Below, one piece after another: positions 12,590-23,842 of a DNA stretch of 64,000 bases. The first letter of the stretch is position 1; every line of letters begins with the position of its first letter. The notes under the pieces were generated by a model. It was not told the origin of the DNA, made no database searches, and saw only the letters and a program-made list of their open reading frames with translations. The translations under genes were made by a program, and so were the position numbers. This DNA comes from Ophioderma brevispina (taxonomy: Eukaryota; Echinodermata; Ophiuroidea; Amphilepidida; Ophiodermatidae). The stretch covers positions 1 through 64,000 of the forward strand of contig JAMKCH010088219.1 in assembly GCA_023653785.1 (NCBI GenBank). The letters run 5' to 3'.

Positions 12590-13560
12590 TGAAGGAAGTA
12601 AAGGAAGGCGCCAAGAGCATATAATACAACCAAATTATAGCGAGAAACGAAGGGGTGGTGAAATACATTGGAAGAAAAGTGAACTCAGACAAACAAAAAG
12701 GTGTCCAGCATCCAAATGAGAACTAGAAAGAAAAGAGGAACGAAAAAAAAGGAAGGGGCGTCAAAAGCAGAAAAGAGAAAAGTTTTTCGAATTTAAAGGG
12801 CCGCTAAATAGCAAAGGAATTTGGAGGCTAACGAAATATAAATGGCGGTCAAAAACGAAAAAAAAAACCGAAAAGGGGTTTGAAAATAGTTTAAAGTGAC
12901 AGGAGAGATTTTTTGAAGATACAAATTTCTCTCAATTTTCACTGGATCGGTCGTAGACCCAACCTACCGAGAACGTTTCGAAGGTTATTGAACAAACAAG
13001 TACAAAAGAAAAACCGCAAACCCGTTTTGAACTTGCTGTGTTTTCTCGCAATCGTCCCCATCGAAAACCATGCCTTTGACTTTCGGTCGTGCACTACAGA
13101 AAGTACGCAAATCATCATCTTATTACATAAAGACCGTATTCGTCGGCAATTCACTTTGCATCATGTGTGTGATCTAATACATTGGTAAGCATTCCAAATA
13201 TGCAAAAAACCGTGATTCGACAAAAATTGGGGGCGCTTCTCTGAAAATCTCCTCATGTCTCTTTAAGGAAACGGACGCAAGAATGGCAAAAGGAAAGTCG
13301 AAGTTTAAAGGGGAATAATAAGGGCGTCAAAAGAGAAAACCAAAGGAAAAAGGCTGTGAAAATAGGAAGGGGCGTCGAGAAAACAGCAACTGAAACTGGT
13401 AGAAAGGGAGGTATATAAACTAAAGGGGCGTCAAAACATAAAAGAAAAGACAGGCTTGAAACGAGTTTAAGAGGTGCAAAGGGAAATCTAAAAAAACAAG
13501 GTATATAGAGAAAAAAGGCGTCAAAACAGAAAGGGTACGAAAAAATGTAATGGTCCCATA
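12590..13560 (+). repeat. Purine-rich degenerate tandem-like tract
   Basis: A/G-rich DNA in which GGGGCGTCAAAA, GGGCGTCAAAAG and AGAAAAGAG recur at irregular spacing. A MITE sits inside at 12,895-13,262. No coding content. Confidence 0.5.
12895..13262 (+). mobile_element. TTAA-flanked MITE, family F (copy 1)
   Basis: Flanked by TTAA at 12,891-12,894 and 13,263-13,266. Ends are inverted: AGTGACAGGAGAGATTTT against AAATCTCCTCATGTCTCT. It is clearly homologous over its length to 38,250-38,593, sharing TTTCACTGGATCGGT, CTTTGACTTTC, GTCGTGCACTACAGAAA and GTAAGCATTCCAAATATG. The 91-codon open frame inside is not conserved as a frame between copies, so it is not called as a gene. Confidence 0.75.
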
Positions 13561-13625
13561 CAGGAAATCAAATTATATTATTATAGAAAAACTCATTGAG
13601 CCTCAAGACGAGCAATTTAACGTGC

Positions 13626-13656
<31 letters not shown>

Positions 13657-13664
13657 TTTTTTTT
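13626..13664 (+). repeat. G29-T10 homopolymer block
   Basis: 29 consecutive G followed by 10 T. A G-quadruplex could form, but lengths of such runs are unreliable in assemblies. Confidence 0.8.
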
Positions 13665-13669
13665 GTGGC

Positions 13670-14835
13670 AAAACACTAACAAAAAAAGAAAAAACCTAAA
13701 ATTTCAAAAATTTTCAAGCTCGCGCGCTCGGCCGATAGTTTTTTTGTGGGTGTTATGCATAGTCTGAGACTGGGTCGCCATTTGATATTTCACATGGGCG
13801 CCAAAAGTTTTGTCGTCAGTTTTGCCCCCCCCCCCCCCCCCCGGGTATGTCATCCTGGATTGCCTCTGTTATAGTATAATGAGCCCCCGGAATGAGAGCT
13901 CATATACTTACCACCAAAGAGGTCTATATAGATAGGAGGCAAACGTTACGTAATCTTAGAAATTCACCGTCTCGCATGTTTTGCGACCCAAGAAAAACTA
14001 GAGTACCAACAATAGAAAGCAATGCTGCCTCCGCTTCTTCCACATATGTGGTGCCGCTTTGCATATACACTAATCGGTATGATACAAATTAATTTCTGTG
14101 TTAGAGGTGGCCATGTGTAATAATAGTTTTACCTGGATCATTGTGCTCATGAATACTCTTTTTCTCATAATGCAATGCGCGCTTAGGTAAAAGATGTATT
14201 CATTGAGGCGGTTTTATTCAATACCAAATCACCTGAAAAAAAGACGACTGGGTGTGGTCTTTTCATTCGTTGTGTGGCCATGGGTAGGACAAAATTTAAA
14301 CCACCCAATAGCCCCCCACATCCAACAACTGATATTTGGCGGATTGTTTGTATCGAATTGACATTATGTGTGTATACAAGCACCCAACTGATAATTATTC
14401 CGTGCAATATTCAAATTGTCAGCGCCCAGCACGACGACTGGTGTTGAATGCGTTTCAAACCCTCAACCATCATTTTCCTCCCCTTGCTTACCACCAAGTA
14501 TCGTGAATGAGAGTCTGACAATGATGAGGTACTTACCACCAAGTATCGTAACAAACTTGCGGTTTTTCAATAGCAGAACCGATAAGTCGCCCACTTAAGT
14601 ACATAGGCTCTATCTCATTACCTGCGGGCAAAACTTGATGGCGTAACCATTAAAAGTGGCATGTTTTGTACTCTACTCTTTGTGCCCAAGAATTGATGTT
14701 GCGAAGCTGATATATCATGACCACACATGAGAAAAATACAGCCCTTTCAACTTATACTCAATCAATACATTCATAAAAAATCTTCATTTATTGCGCTCTC
14801 TGAGAACCAAGCGCCTTACAACAACTGACCTTAAA
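13670..14835. other. No gene recognised
   Basis: Contains a C18 run near 13,826 and repeated CTTACCACCAAGTATCGT at about 14,485 and 14,533. Short open stretches have no family motif. Confidence 0.4.
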
Positions 14836-14845
14836 ATACAATTAA

Positions 14846-15050
14846 AGGTGCAACGAGAGACATTCACATATCAGGTTGTCCCTTAAAAATGATGTATTCC
14901 AGCAAAACATCCCCATCTGAAAGGATTTAAGCTGAGAAATAGTTTTCTTGGTACAAAAATTGTGAAATTTCCTAATTTCCCTATAGGAGCAAATACATAC
15001 ATCTCAGCTGTGTTTTACATTGAAATCAGGAGGAGATTTTTTGGCAGACA
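14846..15050 (+). mobile_element. Partial copy of the CAACGAGAG TTAA MITE
   Basis: Begins AGGTGCAACGAGAGACATTC directly after TTAA (14,842-14,845). It follows the 5,202-5,555 element through CAGGTTGTCCCT, CATCCCCATCTGAAAGGAT and TTAAGCTGAGA. The right terminus was not found. Confidence 0.55.
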
Positions 15051-15229
15051 CAGACACGCAGACACAATTGCAGACCTCATTGCAGACAGAGAGACATCGA
15101 TTTCATATAGTGGCTAGTATGTGTAAGACAAACATTTATAGCTAAAAATTGAGGGGCGGCATCCACAGAAATATTTGAGGCGGCCTTTATAGTACAAGAA
15201 ACTTAACTAAATAATGGTGTGACCTCAAA

Positions 15230-15730
15230 TAATTGTCACAGAAACGATTTTGGTGTTGTTATACTAGAAATGATGAGAGAATAACGTATCAAATGTCTAT
15301 AAGTATAGTAGCGGAGAACATGTATTTTGCAGGGGAAGGCATGTTTGTACGTGGGGAATATATAAGTAATGTTATAAATGTACTGAAAAATCTATACCAA
15401 CTTTTGGCCATGTCCCCTAAGGATTAAAAAAAGGTATAGTTTGCCCTACTCTGTGGGCTATAGTTTAATAGTTTATAGGGGAATAAAGGTCAAGGTCATC
15501 CTGGGGTCATATTTTCAGAATGCTCCACTTCTTTTCACAATGGTCCCAAATTCCTTCATATAGTCCACAAAAGACCAGGGAATATAATACTTCTCCATTT
15601 CACCATTGTCATGTAATTAAGAGGTCAAAATGTAAACATGGTCTACACATCCTACAGCCTGTCTCAAAAAAATGTACAATCAAAACCGATTTTTTTTCCA
15701 CATTATATCTTATATAATAAGTCGTGGTTT
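15230..15730. repeat. Fold-back-type repeat relic
   Basis: Contains GGTCAAGGTCATCCTGGGGT and the segment about 15,490-15,620 that is the reverse complement of 4,720-4,830. It resembles the arms of families G and A. No complete hairpin can be drawn. Confidence 0.45.
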
Positions 15731-18020
15731 GTATATCACAATAAAAAAAAAAACCAGGCTTTCACGATTTTTTGTTTCATCTCATTAGCTTGTTCAGTCG
15801 AGAGATAACGCCAGTTTACTGCTGAACACAAACATCGAGTTTGTGCCACTTTCTGGTTGAAGTTGTCATACATAAAGTGGCACAAAATTCGATTTGGTTG
15901 TCATCGCAAACGAATTGATTTATATCTCTATATGACAAAAGTCAAGATACATGACACAAACACCTTGGAAAGCTGTCTTTGTTCTTTGAATATTACGCAT
16001 GTAAGAATGACTTATTTGAATTCATATTTAACCATTTTTTTTTTTTTTTTTTTAATTTTACCACTTTTTTTGAGACTGTTTGTATGGGGTCATTAATGCT
16101 TACCATCTAATGCTTACATACTAAAATGACAAATTCAGGCAAATCTGCATTTATGTTCTAGATATACCAGCAAACAATTTTGAGACTATTTCGTCGATCA
16201 ACACTCTTAAGGATTTCCCCCAGAATGACCTTGAACTTATGAGCCTATAAATTAATCCTGAAAAATAATGCACCGTAGATATGGCAAACTAGACCATTTG
16301 TTTTATCATCAGACCATAGATGAACAAGTTGGTGTATGTTTCAAACAATTAGACACCTTTTACTTTGCCCTGTACAAAATTACCCCTATTTCTTACATGT
16401 TCCCCATTGTTGTTTTTCTACACTTTGACACTTTTCTGTGACAAATTAGAAATTGAATAACACAAAAATTGTTTCTGTTGCAATTTTTAGCCCCCCAAAA
16501 AACAATTTTCCTTAACTATAATTAGCGCAAATAACATGGAAATCAAAAGGATGCAATAGAAAAGTTAGCAAATACAATTATTATCATCTTTCCCTAAATT
16601 TTCCCGCAAAAATTTGTGACAAATTGCATGTGTGCTCATATCGAGACACGATATGGTCTTATCCATAACAGTATAGTAACGTGAATAAACCAGCATGACC
16701 TTTAGCATGTTAGATCTTTCACACGTTTCAGAACCTCTCACGTATTTATGGCATAAAATACAAAATTATTTTGTAAATAGCTGGCAGATTGAAGCTGTCG
16801 ATTCCATCCTCATCGAAGTGGTATAAATAATCGTCAGTTTCTACTTATATATGTCTTTGCTTCCTCAGTATGAATCTTTCTTAAAAAACACACACCACCT
16901 GACTGGACTTCTTGGTCATGCAAACAAATGAAATGAAGTCTTGACAAGGATGAAGTTCTTGTAAAGACATAAATTTGTTTTTAATAAATCACATAGAAAA
17001 AAACTACGCCATACACGCTACTAGTACTGGTAAGTATTGTCGATTCATTTAAAGAACCTCTTCCAATTACGTAACCCAGCCCGGTTCATTGCCTGGAAAA
17101 GGCGGATATTTTATGACAAAATTTCTTTTGAATCAAGTGAAAATATTATTTATAAACACCTATTCTTGTCACTAAAATCGGTGTTGTACCATGACAAGAT
17201 ACATACTACTGGCCCTCGTCGTCACTTGAATCTGATTCTGTTGCGAAAAAATCCAAAAGGTATCTCCATCTCTCTTTATTTGTATTTAAAATAATGAAAT
17301 CGTACCTTTCTATCTACTTTTCATCGTATTTGGTTTTTTTTTTTCATGCTTAAAACAGAATTTGGTTTTATACCTACAGAACACAGGGGATACGGAGCGT
17401 TATATCATTTACACAATCCTTTCCTAATATATCCCGTCAGGCCAACCTAATATAACATTATCAGGAAAAAAAATACAGATAGCAATTAAATGTGGTCTCC
17501 TGCGTGAATGGGAATTTAAAAATGTCCAAACTCCGATCACTTTGATCGTTGTTCATTTATTGTGATTCAATTCATATGCTCAATTCTTAAAAAGCTATGA
17601 AAATGGCTAAGGAGGCAATTTCCATTGGTTCCTTTCCAGGTTTAAACTCGGGCAATATACGCCTTAAGAGGGCAGAACCCATGTCACCATGAACAAAAAT
17701 GTCGGAAATACATTTTGTTTTTTGTTTCTGTTCTGTCTGTTTTCTTTGAGATCATGCATCCGTGTTGTGTATATATAAAATATATAACTGACTGAGAGAC
17801 GCGTGGTTAAAACTATGGACCCGAGGTGACTGCAATAGTGCTATTTTGCTGAGGGCGCAGCCCCGAAGCAATATAGCACTATGACCGTCCACCGAGGGGC
17901 CATAGTTTGAACAGGAGGCTCGAATAAGGCAGTATATATTGTTTTATCTACGTCAATCATATATTCATTGTGCATTGATTGGTTAAAAAAGATTTAAAAA
18001 CAATGAGTACAATTGAGATT
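15731..18020. other. No gene recognised
   Basis: AT-rich DNA with a T-run near 16,035. At 17,800-17,920 CTATGG and AGTGCTAT words are inverted around a GAGGGCGCAGCCCCG core. No coding, tRNA or rRNA signal seen. Confidence 0.35.
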
Positions 18021-18070
18021 TAGCCTAGCCTACCCTAGCCTAGCCCTAGTCCTACCTATCCCTAGCCTAC
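18021..18070 (+). repeat. CCTAG-based minisatellite
   Basis: Tandem variants of TAGCCTAGCCTACCC and CCTAGCC over about 50 bp. Confidence 0.75.
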
Positions 18071-18330
18071 CAACATGACCAATGCGGCAGTCATATTGCA
18101 GTGGTGTCGTCACCCTACTTACAGACTAAACACCATCAAACATGGACAGGCTGTTCTTAATCTGCTTTTTAGTGTTCACACTTTATCATGTCATTCCTTG
18201 ATCACTAACAGCTGGAAAATCTTGGCTGATTGGTAGCCGTACCGTCACTCATTGCCTTTCGCGTGTATCCATGTTGACAATTTGTTTTGATGATCATGCT
18301 ACACAGGCTGGACATTTGGTGCTAAAAATT

Positions 18331-18443
18331 GGAAGCCGTAAATAGCCTTTTTGGAAGCCGTAAATAGCCTTTTTGAAGCCGTAAATAGTTCTTTTGAGAG
18401 CCGTAACTAGTTTCTTTTGAGAGCCGTCATAGTCTTTTTCCTG
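18331..18443 (+). repeat. About 22-bp minisatellite, five units
   Basis: Five diverging units of GAAGCCGTAAATAGCCTTTT type. The first two are almost identical and the last three change to GAGAGCCGTAACTAG-like forms, with divergence rising along the array. Confidence 0.85.
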
Positions 18444-18564
18444 CCGAGTGGTTGTTTATATGTGATCATGTTGTCACTTTTAACCAATCATGACAAGAAT
18501 ATATGAATGACTATATAAATACTTATTACATTTTCTTCAGACACCCGTTTCACTCGCAAATATC

Positions 18565-18725
18565 TAGGGGTGTTTTCGTACCTGACCCAAATGACACACT
18601 TTTTCTGACACACTTAGTAATCAGAAACCTTAACGGAATTAAACATGTGCTTTATTCCGTGAAGGGTTTCCGAATTCCTGTCAGAAAAAAGTGTGGTCAG
18701 ATGGGTCAGTTTACGGAAACTCCCA
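18565..18725. mobile_element. Small palindromic MITE
   Basis: Arms GTTTTCGTACCTGACCC and CACACTTTTTCTGACA recur inverted as TGTCAGAAAAAAGTGTG and GGGTCAGTTTACGGAAAC, with a centre near 18,645. About 160 bp, no coding. No target duplication identified. Confidence 0.65.
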
Positions 18726-18729
18726 TATC

Positions 18730-20117
18730 CTATTGAATACTTGTGTATAGATAGATTACCATCGACGAGAGGTTGGAACAAATGGCATCTTCGTTCAACA
18801 ACTCTAGAAGACAGTGCATCGTATCTTCGCTCATCATACCTGCATACCCATTGATAGCTTTTGGATGAACGTAACTTTAGAAACATTTTTATCTAATATT
18901 GCCAAAAGTACATTTACATTATAAGTCTACTACATTCCGTAATTGTTCGAGATCTTTTTTGTACTGGAGATGTTTTTTTGATAAAGTGAAAGTGCATGTT
19001 CAGTTGGGTGTTGGTAATTGAATGCGAATATATCATTTCAAACAGTACCAACCGAAAACGTTTAACAGTGACCTCACTTTTTTCGGGTCCCTCCTCAAAT
19101 AATCCTGCGTACGGGGGCCCTGTAACACCCCCTTTGTAAGGAGAAGCGAAAACGGAAAGAACAATGGCTTTTTTAGTGGATTACTGGTTATTTTTTTTGG
19201 CCCTTATCCAGTCTTATTACTGATGAACTTTGATTTTCGCGCCAACGATAGTTAAAAAAAAATCCAAATAAAATTAAATTGATAGTCAATTTCGATTGTT
19301 TAAGTGCAAGAGCTCAGGCATTGTATTTCTGTTATTACCATTTTGTGGCATTTTCATGCATGGTTTGATATGGCTGATGGAATCACATCCAGCCAATACT
19401 GTTAAGCGATTAAACCCAAGGCAAAGCACTTTTCGGCAGTCAAATATAAATAAATGAGCGGCCAAAATATTGGATTACAATTGTTACTGTAGTAATCCAA
19501 GCAACCATGGAGACAACTTTTTTTGGGACACACTAGACTGTTCGGGAGCCTGAGAGGAGGCAATTTTATCCGCAGAATCAATAGACCGTCTATCAATAGC
19601 AAGCAATGTTGTGGACACATTAACTGCATTCAAGTACTTACAATACATTCACCTTGTCAATGTGATCCCTGTGCAATCGCTGAAACATGGATCGATTGAC
19701 AGTGAATGTATTGTAGTACGGAATGTATGAACGGCCACCAACATGGCTGGGGACTGGACGTCATATTGAATACGGTCTATAACATCTCAAGCGGCCCAAA
19801 ACTGGATATGTTCGCGCTTTACGTCTGGGCTAATATCATGCCACACAGGCGATATAAAGTTTATGGCAGTTATGTCGTGTAGTGGTCTATAATTTGATTT
19901 GTGTTATTGTTAAAAATGGTTGTTGTATTCAACATTTTGCTGCCATAAGATATGTTTTAAAGATAACTTATCTCTTCATTATCTTCAATTGCGTACGATT
20001 TGCTCGCTGTAAGACTTCTTGCTATTTCAACCAAACTTGTTCAATATGAAATTTCTTAAATTTGCTCTCAACTGATGGTCTAGGCCAGTGGAAGAACAGA
20101 GATATATTTGACACATA
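18730..20117. other. No gene recognised
   Basis: Apart from the isolated hAT-like terminus at 19,100 I see nothing assignable. The inverted pair CAATACATTCAC / GTGAATGTATTG at 19,642 and 19,702 suggests one more small palindrome of about 70 bp. Confidence 0.35.
19100..19122 (-). repeat. hAT-like terminus (isolated)
   Basis: AATCCTGCGTACGGGGGCCC then TG matches the right end of the hAT-like MITE at 35,437-35,698. A matching left end was not located. Confidence 0.4.
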
Positions 20118-20355
20118 AAAAAATAACATACCCCAAAAAACAGATAGGGACATTGAGGATGAGGATAAAGACATTCTCACAGTAATTTGTAGGCCAACTT
20201 TAAATAATAACATACCCAAAAACAGATAGGGACATGATATGAGGGATAAAGACATTCAAGTAATTTGTAGGCCCACTTTTAAATAATATACATACCCCAA
20301 AAACAGAGAGGGACATTATATGGGATAAAGACATTCGTAATTGGCTAGGCCCAAA
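20118..20355. repeat. Three-copy tandem repeat of about 80 bp
   Basis: Units share ACATACCCCAAAAACAGA, GGGACAT, GGATAAAGACATTC and AATTTGTAGGCC and follow head to tail. They differ by short indels. The 77-codon minus-strand open frame over it is a by-product of the repeat. Confidence 0.8.
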
Positions 20356-20708
20356 TTTTTAAGTTTTCCATAACTTTATCAACAAATGTGTATATGACAT
20401 GAATATTTTTGACTCGTACTCACTGATATTAAAAACCACAAAGGTATAGACCGATTCAAACAGTGTGCATAGAGTAGGGAAACATGCATACGGCGTGCGT
20501 CTGTTTTGTGTTAAACGCATTTTCGTCGTCGCTGACTGACAGTTAAACGTCGCGCGGCGACTGTAAATAATAAAATCGTCTGTTTACCCATAGGAGCGAT
20601 TTGGTCTTAATCATTTCAGGTGCGGGCTTTTGTATATAAAAAGCCTTACAAAAACCATGCAAAAAATATCGATTTTGAAAAATCTTGAAGCGCACATTTT
20701 TACAGTTG

Positions 20709-20723
20709 CCAGTGTCTCTTTAA
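20709..20723 (-). repeat. TTAAAGAGACACTGG-type element terminus
   Basis: CCAGTGTCTCTTTAA resembles the right ends of the TTAA family-F elements (TCTCTTTAA). It lies directly against the (TA)n tract. A matching left end was not found. Confidence 0.35.
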
Positions 20724-20811
20724 ATATATATATATATATATAATATTATATATATAATAGGCGAGGAGACTATCTTCATGCAGAGTGCTCAATGCTTGAA
20801 AGCAGAGCGAG

Positions 20812-20963
20812 ATAATTGATGAACCTACTGGAACGGTAGTTGTGACTCGGAGTTTCACGCTTGTTACTAGGAGTTTTACGCTGTGCGATCCTCAGTTGTC
20901 TGGTGATCGCACAAGCGTGAAACTACGAGTAACAACTACCGTTCCAGTAGGCTCATCAATTAT
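20812..20963. mobile_element. Palindromic repeat carrying hammerhead sequence
   Basis: Arms of about 53 bp: ATAATTGATGAACCTACTGG ... CACGCTTGT at 20,812-20,864 recurs inverted at 20,911-20,963 as ACAAGCGTG ... CCAGTAGGCTCATCAATTAT, with few mismatches. The spacer contains GTGCGATCCTCAG and the hammerhead core. It sits inside (TA)n DNA. This would fit a pseudo-LTR fragment of a Penelope-like or retrozyme-type element, but no RT adjoins it. Confidence 0.65.
20894..20937 (+). ncRNA. Hammerhead ribozyme-like fold (type I, minimal stem III)
   Basis: Reading the plus strand: stem I 5' side AGTTGT (20,894-20,899); core CTGGTGA (20,900-20,906); stem II TCGC-ACAA-GCGT; GAAA (20,919-20,922); stem III ACT-ACG-AGT; H17 = A at 20,931; stem I 3' side ACAACT (20,932-20,937). 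Stem I pairs over six bases without mismatch, stem III over three, stem II over CGC/GCG. The predicted cut is after GUA at 20,931. Short stem III is typical of hammerheads in Penelope-like elements. Departures: the core has G where CUGAUGA has A at its fourth base, and stem II closes with U opposite U, so activity is doubtful in this copy. Confidence 0.6.
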
Positions 20964-21162
20964 TATAAATAGATAGTATAGATATGATAGTTATATATAT
21001 ATTATATATATATAGATATAGATATATAAGATAGATAGATATATTATATATGAGATATTATAGATATATATATATATATTATTTATGTTTTAAAATATAT
21101 ATATAATATATATTATATATATATATTATATATATTAATATACTCAATCTGCAGAAGTACCG

Positions 21163-21187
21163 TTTCGAACTTTTGTGTTCTCATCAG
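21163..21187 (-). ncRNA. Hammerhead core-like motif
   Basis: On the minus strand CTGATGA (21,187-21,181) is followed by GAAC-ACAAAA-GTTC, a 4-bp stem II with loop, and then GAAA (21,166-21,163). This is a perfect conserved core with stem II. Stem I and the UH cleavage triplet cannot be placed convincingly in the flanks (a GCAT/ATGC hairpin lies just upstream), so it may be a truncated or type III form, or a chance match. Confidence 0.35.
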
Positions 21188-21404
21188 GGCATCACAGAGC
21201 TGAATGCAATACACAAATGAAGTGAAGCAATGACCCGTTAAGCCAATGACCCATCCCATCACGCCGCAACGTTGTTATGTATAGGATAAAGCATTAGTGG
21301 AGTGCATTCGGGAGATAATTGCATACTTGGAGGCATTACTAATTAACATATGCATTAGAGGGCCACTTGTGAGCCACTGAGCGCTTTAGCGCGAGTGCTC
21401 TTTG

Positions 21405-22837
21405 CCATGGGATCAAAGGAAAAATGTTCATTTGATGACATACTGCGCGAACGGAAAAATTTTTTCCATAGAAAATCAGTAACAAATTTTAATAATACCC
21501 ATTTATGGTTATTGGCAAGGTACAGGTTGTCCACCTTTTCATGAAAATGAATGAAATGCCATACTCAATTTCTGAATATTCTAGTGATAAAGCGGACATG
21601 CCACTATGCTAACATTGGACTCAAGCAAATAATGGATTATTGACAAGCTAAATCCACTGGTAGTCAAGGGACAAAGGACTTCAGAATCCCCTTTGTTTAG
21701 TTGGAACTGAGAGCCTTTGTTTACTTCATTGCAGTGGATAGATGTCAGGGTTATAGAGCTGGTTATCACCCGCCCAGTTTTGGGTAGACGTTTCACTTAT
21801 AAGTTCAAGTAGCAAATGAAGCATGCTTTGATTCGTCATGCCACTGATATATGATGTTGTGCAGTACGTAGCCCAGGACGGAATCAATGGCAACTTCTTT
21901 GTATACTTGGGAATTCTATTATGAAACGTCTATCCAGTGGATTGAGCTGGCCTCGTTCGCAATAAAAATAAACTTTGAGGTTCTACTGTGAGTTCACTAA
22001 TTTTTACTGTATATTTCATCATTTATTGAAAAAAGAAACTAATGTGAACAAAACTCACGGTCGATATGTTGCTTGGTAAGCTGTGACCTAACATTTTTGT
22101 GCAGAACCAGATCCATAACTTATTGCGGGACCTCATTTCTATTCAATTTACCACCAAGTATTTAGAAAAAATACAAAAGAAGGGGTCTAGCGACCTATGC
22201 TAACAACACGGAAAAATTGAAAAGAAATTGGGTTACGCGGCAAGTTACTGTAAGATAAGTTTTGTTTCTGCACAAAGATGTTAGGTCACAGTCTGCCAAC
22301 AACTTTCTTTCATGATTTTATGTTCATCGTTGTTTCCTTTTCGGAAAAATGATGAAATATATGGTCAAAGTTTATTGAACGCACAGTAGAAGCCTAAGAT
22401 TTATTTATTCGTGAAAGAGGATGAGTATCTTGTGCTTTGCGTCATGAAAAAAATAGCTCAATCTTAATCTCGTGATGAACACCTGAAATCCTTTTTATCT
22501 GGAAGTACAGAGTCATTGTTATTACCCATACAGTTGAAAAGTAATTGGTAGTGCTTTATCCTCTGCATACCGAGCGGATTTACTGGATATCAACAGTGCT
22601 ATTATTTGCTCGAGTCAATGCTGCATGATGTATATCTACTGGTCACTGATATTTAGGAAAAGAAATTGTGATAACATTTTATTCATTTTCAATCAAATGT
22701 GCAACTTTTGCACTTGACAAAACCCAGAGTATTGAACGGTCTAATTAGACAATATTAAATGCGCAGAAATCAGTTACTTCGCCGATATGCGTAACCAATG
22801 TCCTTATGCAAGCATCTTTCTCTCTTTGATCCCATGG
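21405..22837 (+). mobile_element. Fold-back element, family B (copy 1)
   Basis: Starts CCATGGGATCAAAG and ends CTTTGATCCCATGG. The two halves are imperfect reverse complements about 22,160: TTTTTGTGCAGAACCAG against TTTCTGCACAAAGATG, AAACTTTGAGGTTCTACTGT against ACAGTAGAAGCC, and GAAAAGTAATTGG against its partner region. About 1.43 kb, no coding sequence. It carries a nested C MITE at about 21,783-21,936. Other copies are near 27.7, 33.3, 41.4 (inverted) and 51.4 kb. The superfamily is not clear; target duplication was not resolved. Confidence 0.75.
21783..21936. mobile_element. Palindromic MITE, family C, inside B copy 1
   Basis: GGTAGACGTTTCA at the left recurs inverted as GAAACGTCTATCC, and the inner words ATTCGTCATGCCA and GGACGGAATCAATGG pair too. 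The same 150-bp palindrome is in the B copies at 33.7 and 42.3 kb and in free form at 55,058. It is absent from B copy 2. Confidence 0.7.
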
Positions 22838-22839
22838 AG

Positions 22840-23380
22840 TAACTGGATTGACTGGCATAAAGCAGCAATCATTGGGAGAGAAGGTGTGAAAAGTTATACA
22901 ATGTAGTATTGATTGAAATTTCGATGAGTTACCAGCTCAGCAATAGGTTAGCTTTTGACATAATTGCCATGATTATAATTGAACGTAGCGATTACGCATT
23001 AGTCAATACCTACTTCACCAATCGGATTTGGATGAAAAAGCGCAGTCGATTTGCATGCCGATAATTATTCATTAATTTCTTGATGTATCGCATCTATTTG
23101 TATAGGTCAAATCGGGTTATTAACACCGCAGATTTTAAAATAGACAATTGTAGGACCTACTGCCGTCAAAGTTTGCTTGTTTTTTAACACCATAGAAATA
23201 AGATTTCTATTTTAAGGTATAGACTCTGTAGTGAGTGTCAATCTGATTCTTTCCCCGTTCGTAAAGCCACATAACCTGGGAGGTTGTGGTAATGAACGTT
23301 CTGGCCTTGGTATCATTACATTACCATGGCAAGTGAATTGTTCAAGCGCTTTCACTCGAGGGGGAAGTAAAAGCATGCAT
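22840..23380. other. No gene recognised
   Basis: AT-rich DNA between a B element and the TAATGCAC-rich segment; no motif seen. Confidence 0.35.
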
Positions 23381-23384
23381 GCTG

Positions 23385-23520
23385 GCGTGCATTATTAAAT
23401 TCTATTGTTTAATAATGCACGCTTGATAATGCACCCCTGATAATGCACGAATGCATATTTAAATCGGGCCATAATGCACGCATGCATATTCATATTTGAG
23501 GTAAGCGTGCATTCGCGAAT
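23385..23520. repeat. Recurrent TAATGCACG words
   Basis: ATAATGCACG or its complement occurs about six times in 130 bp (for example AATAATGCACGCTTGATAAT, CATAATGCACGCATGC), partly as inverted pairs around TTAAATTCTATTGTTTAA. It could be the end of a palindromic element that extends to about 23,750. Confidence 0.45.
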
Positions 23521-23753
23521 ATAACTTTACGCGAAAACAAAGAAAAACCACTCGAAAATAATGCTCTAGTGGTTTATGAATACCAGAGTGCTCAAACTCA
23601 ATGAGTGAGCTATGCAAAATGCTAATAGTATTACGTCTTGATAAAAACATCAAGGCTACATAACCATGTACAGTTGTAGAAAGCAGAAGAGTGCTCAACT
23701 AAACATACTGCAACCTATATGGCAACAGCATGAAAGGAGCGTAATATATATAT

Positions 23754-23774
23754 AAAAAAAAAAAAAAAAAAAAA
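23754..23774 (+). repeat. A21 run inside (TA)n
   Basis: TATATAT, then 21 A, then TATATATA. It could be a native (TA)n with 20 inserted A; see the finding on 20-base runs. Confidence 0.6.
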
Positions 23775-23842
23775 TATATATATAAGACTCGTTCTTCCAC
23801 CATGTGCATATCTTGACGAAGAGTGCATGCTCAACAGATTTA

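Larger units (their letters stand above)
20723..21145. repeat. (TA)n-rich low-complexity tract
   Basis: Imperfect TA/ATAG repeats on both sides of the palindrome at 20,812-20,963. Such tracts often flank hairpin-forming elements in assemblies. Confidence 0.8.

Noticed and set aside
16035..16053. Another 20-T assembly spacer
   Set aside because: The run does not read as exactly 20 and no duplicated flank was found.
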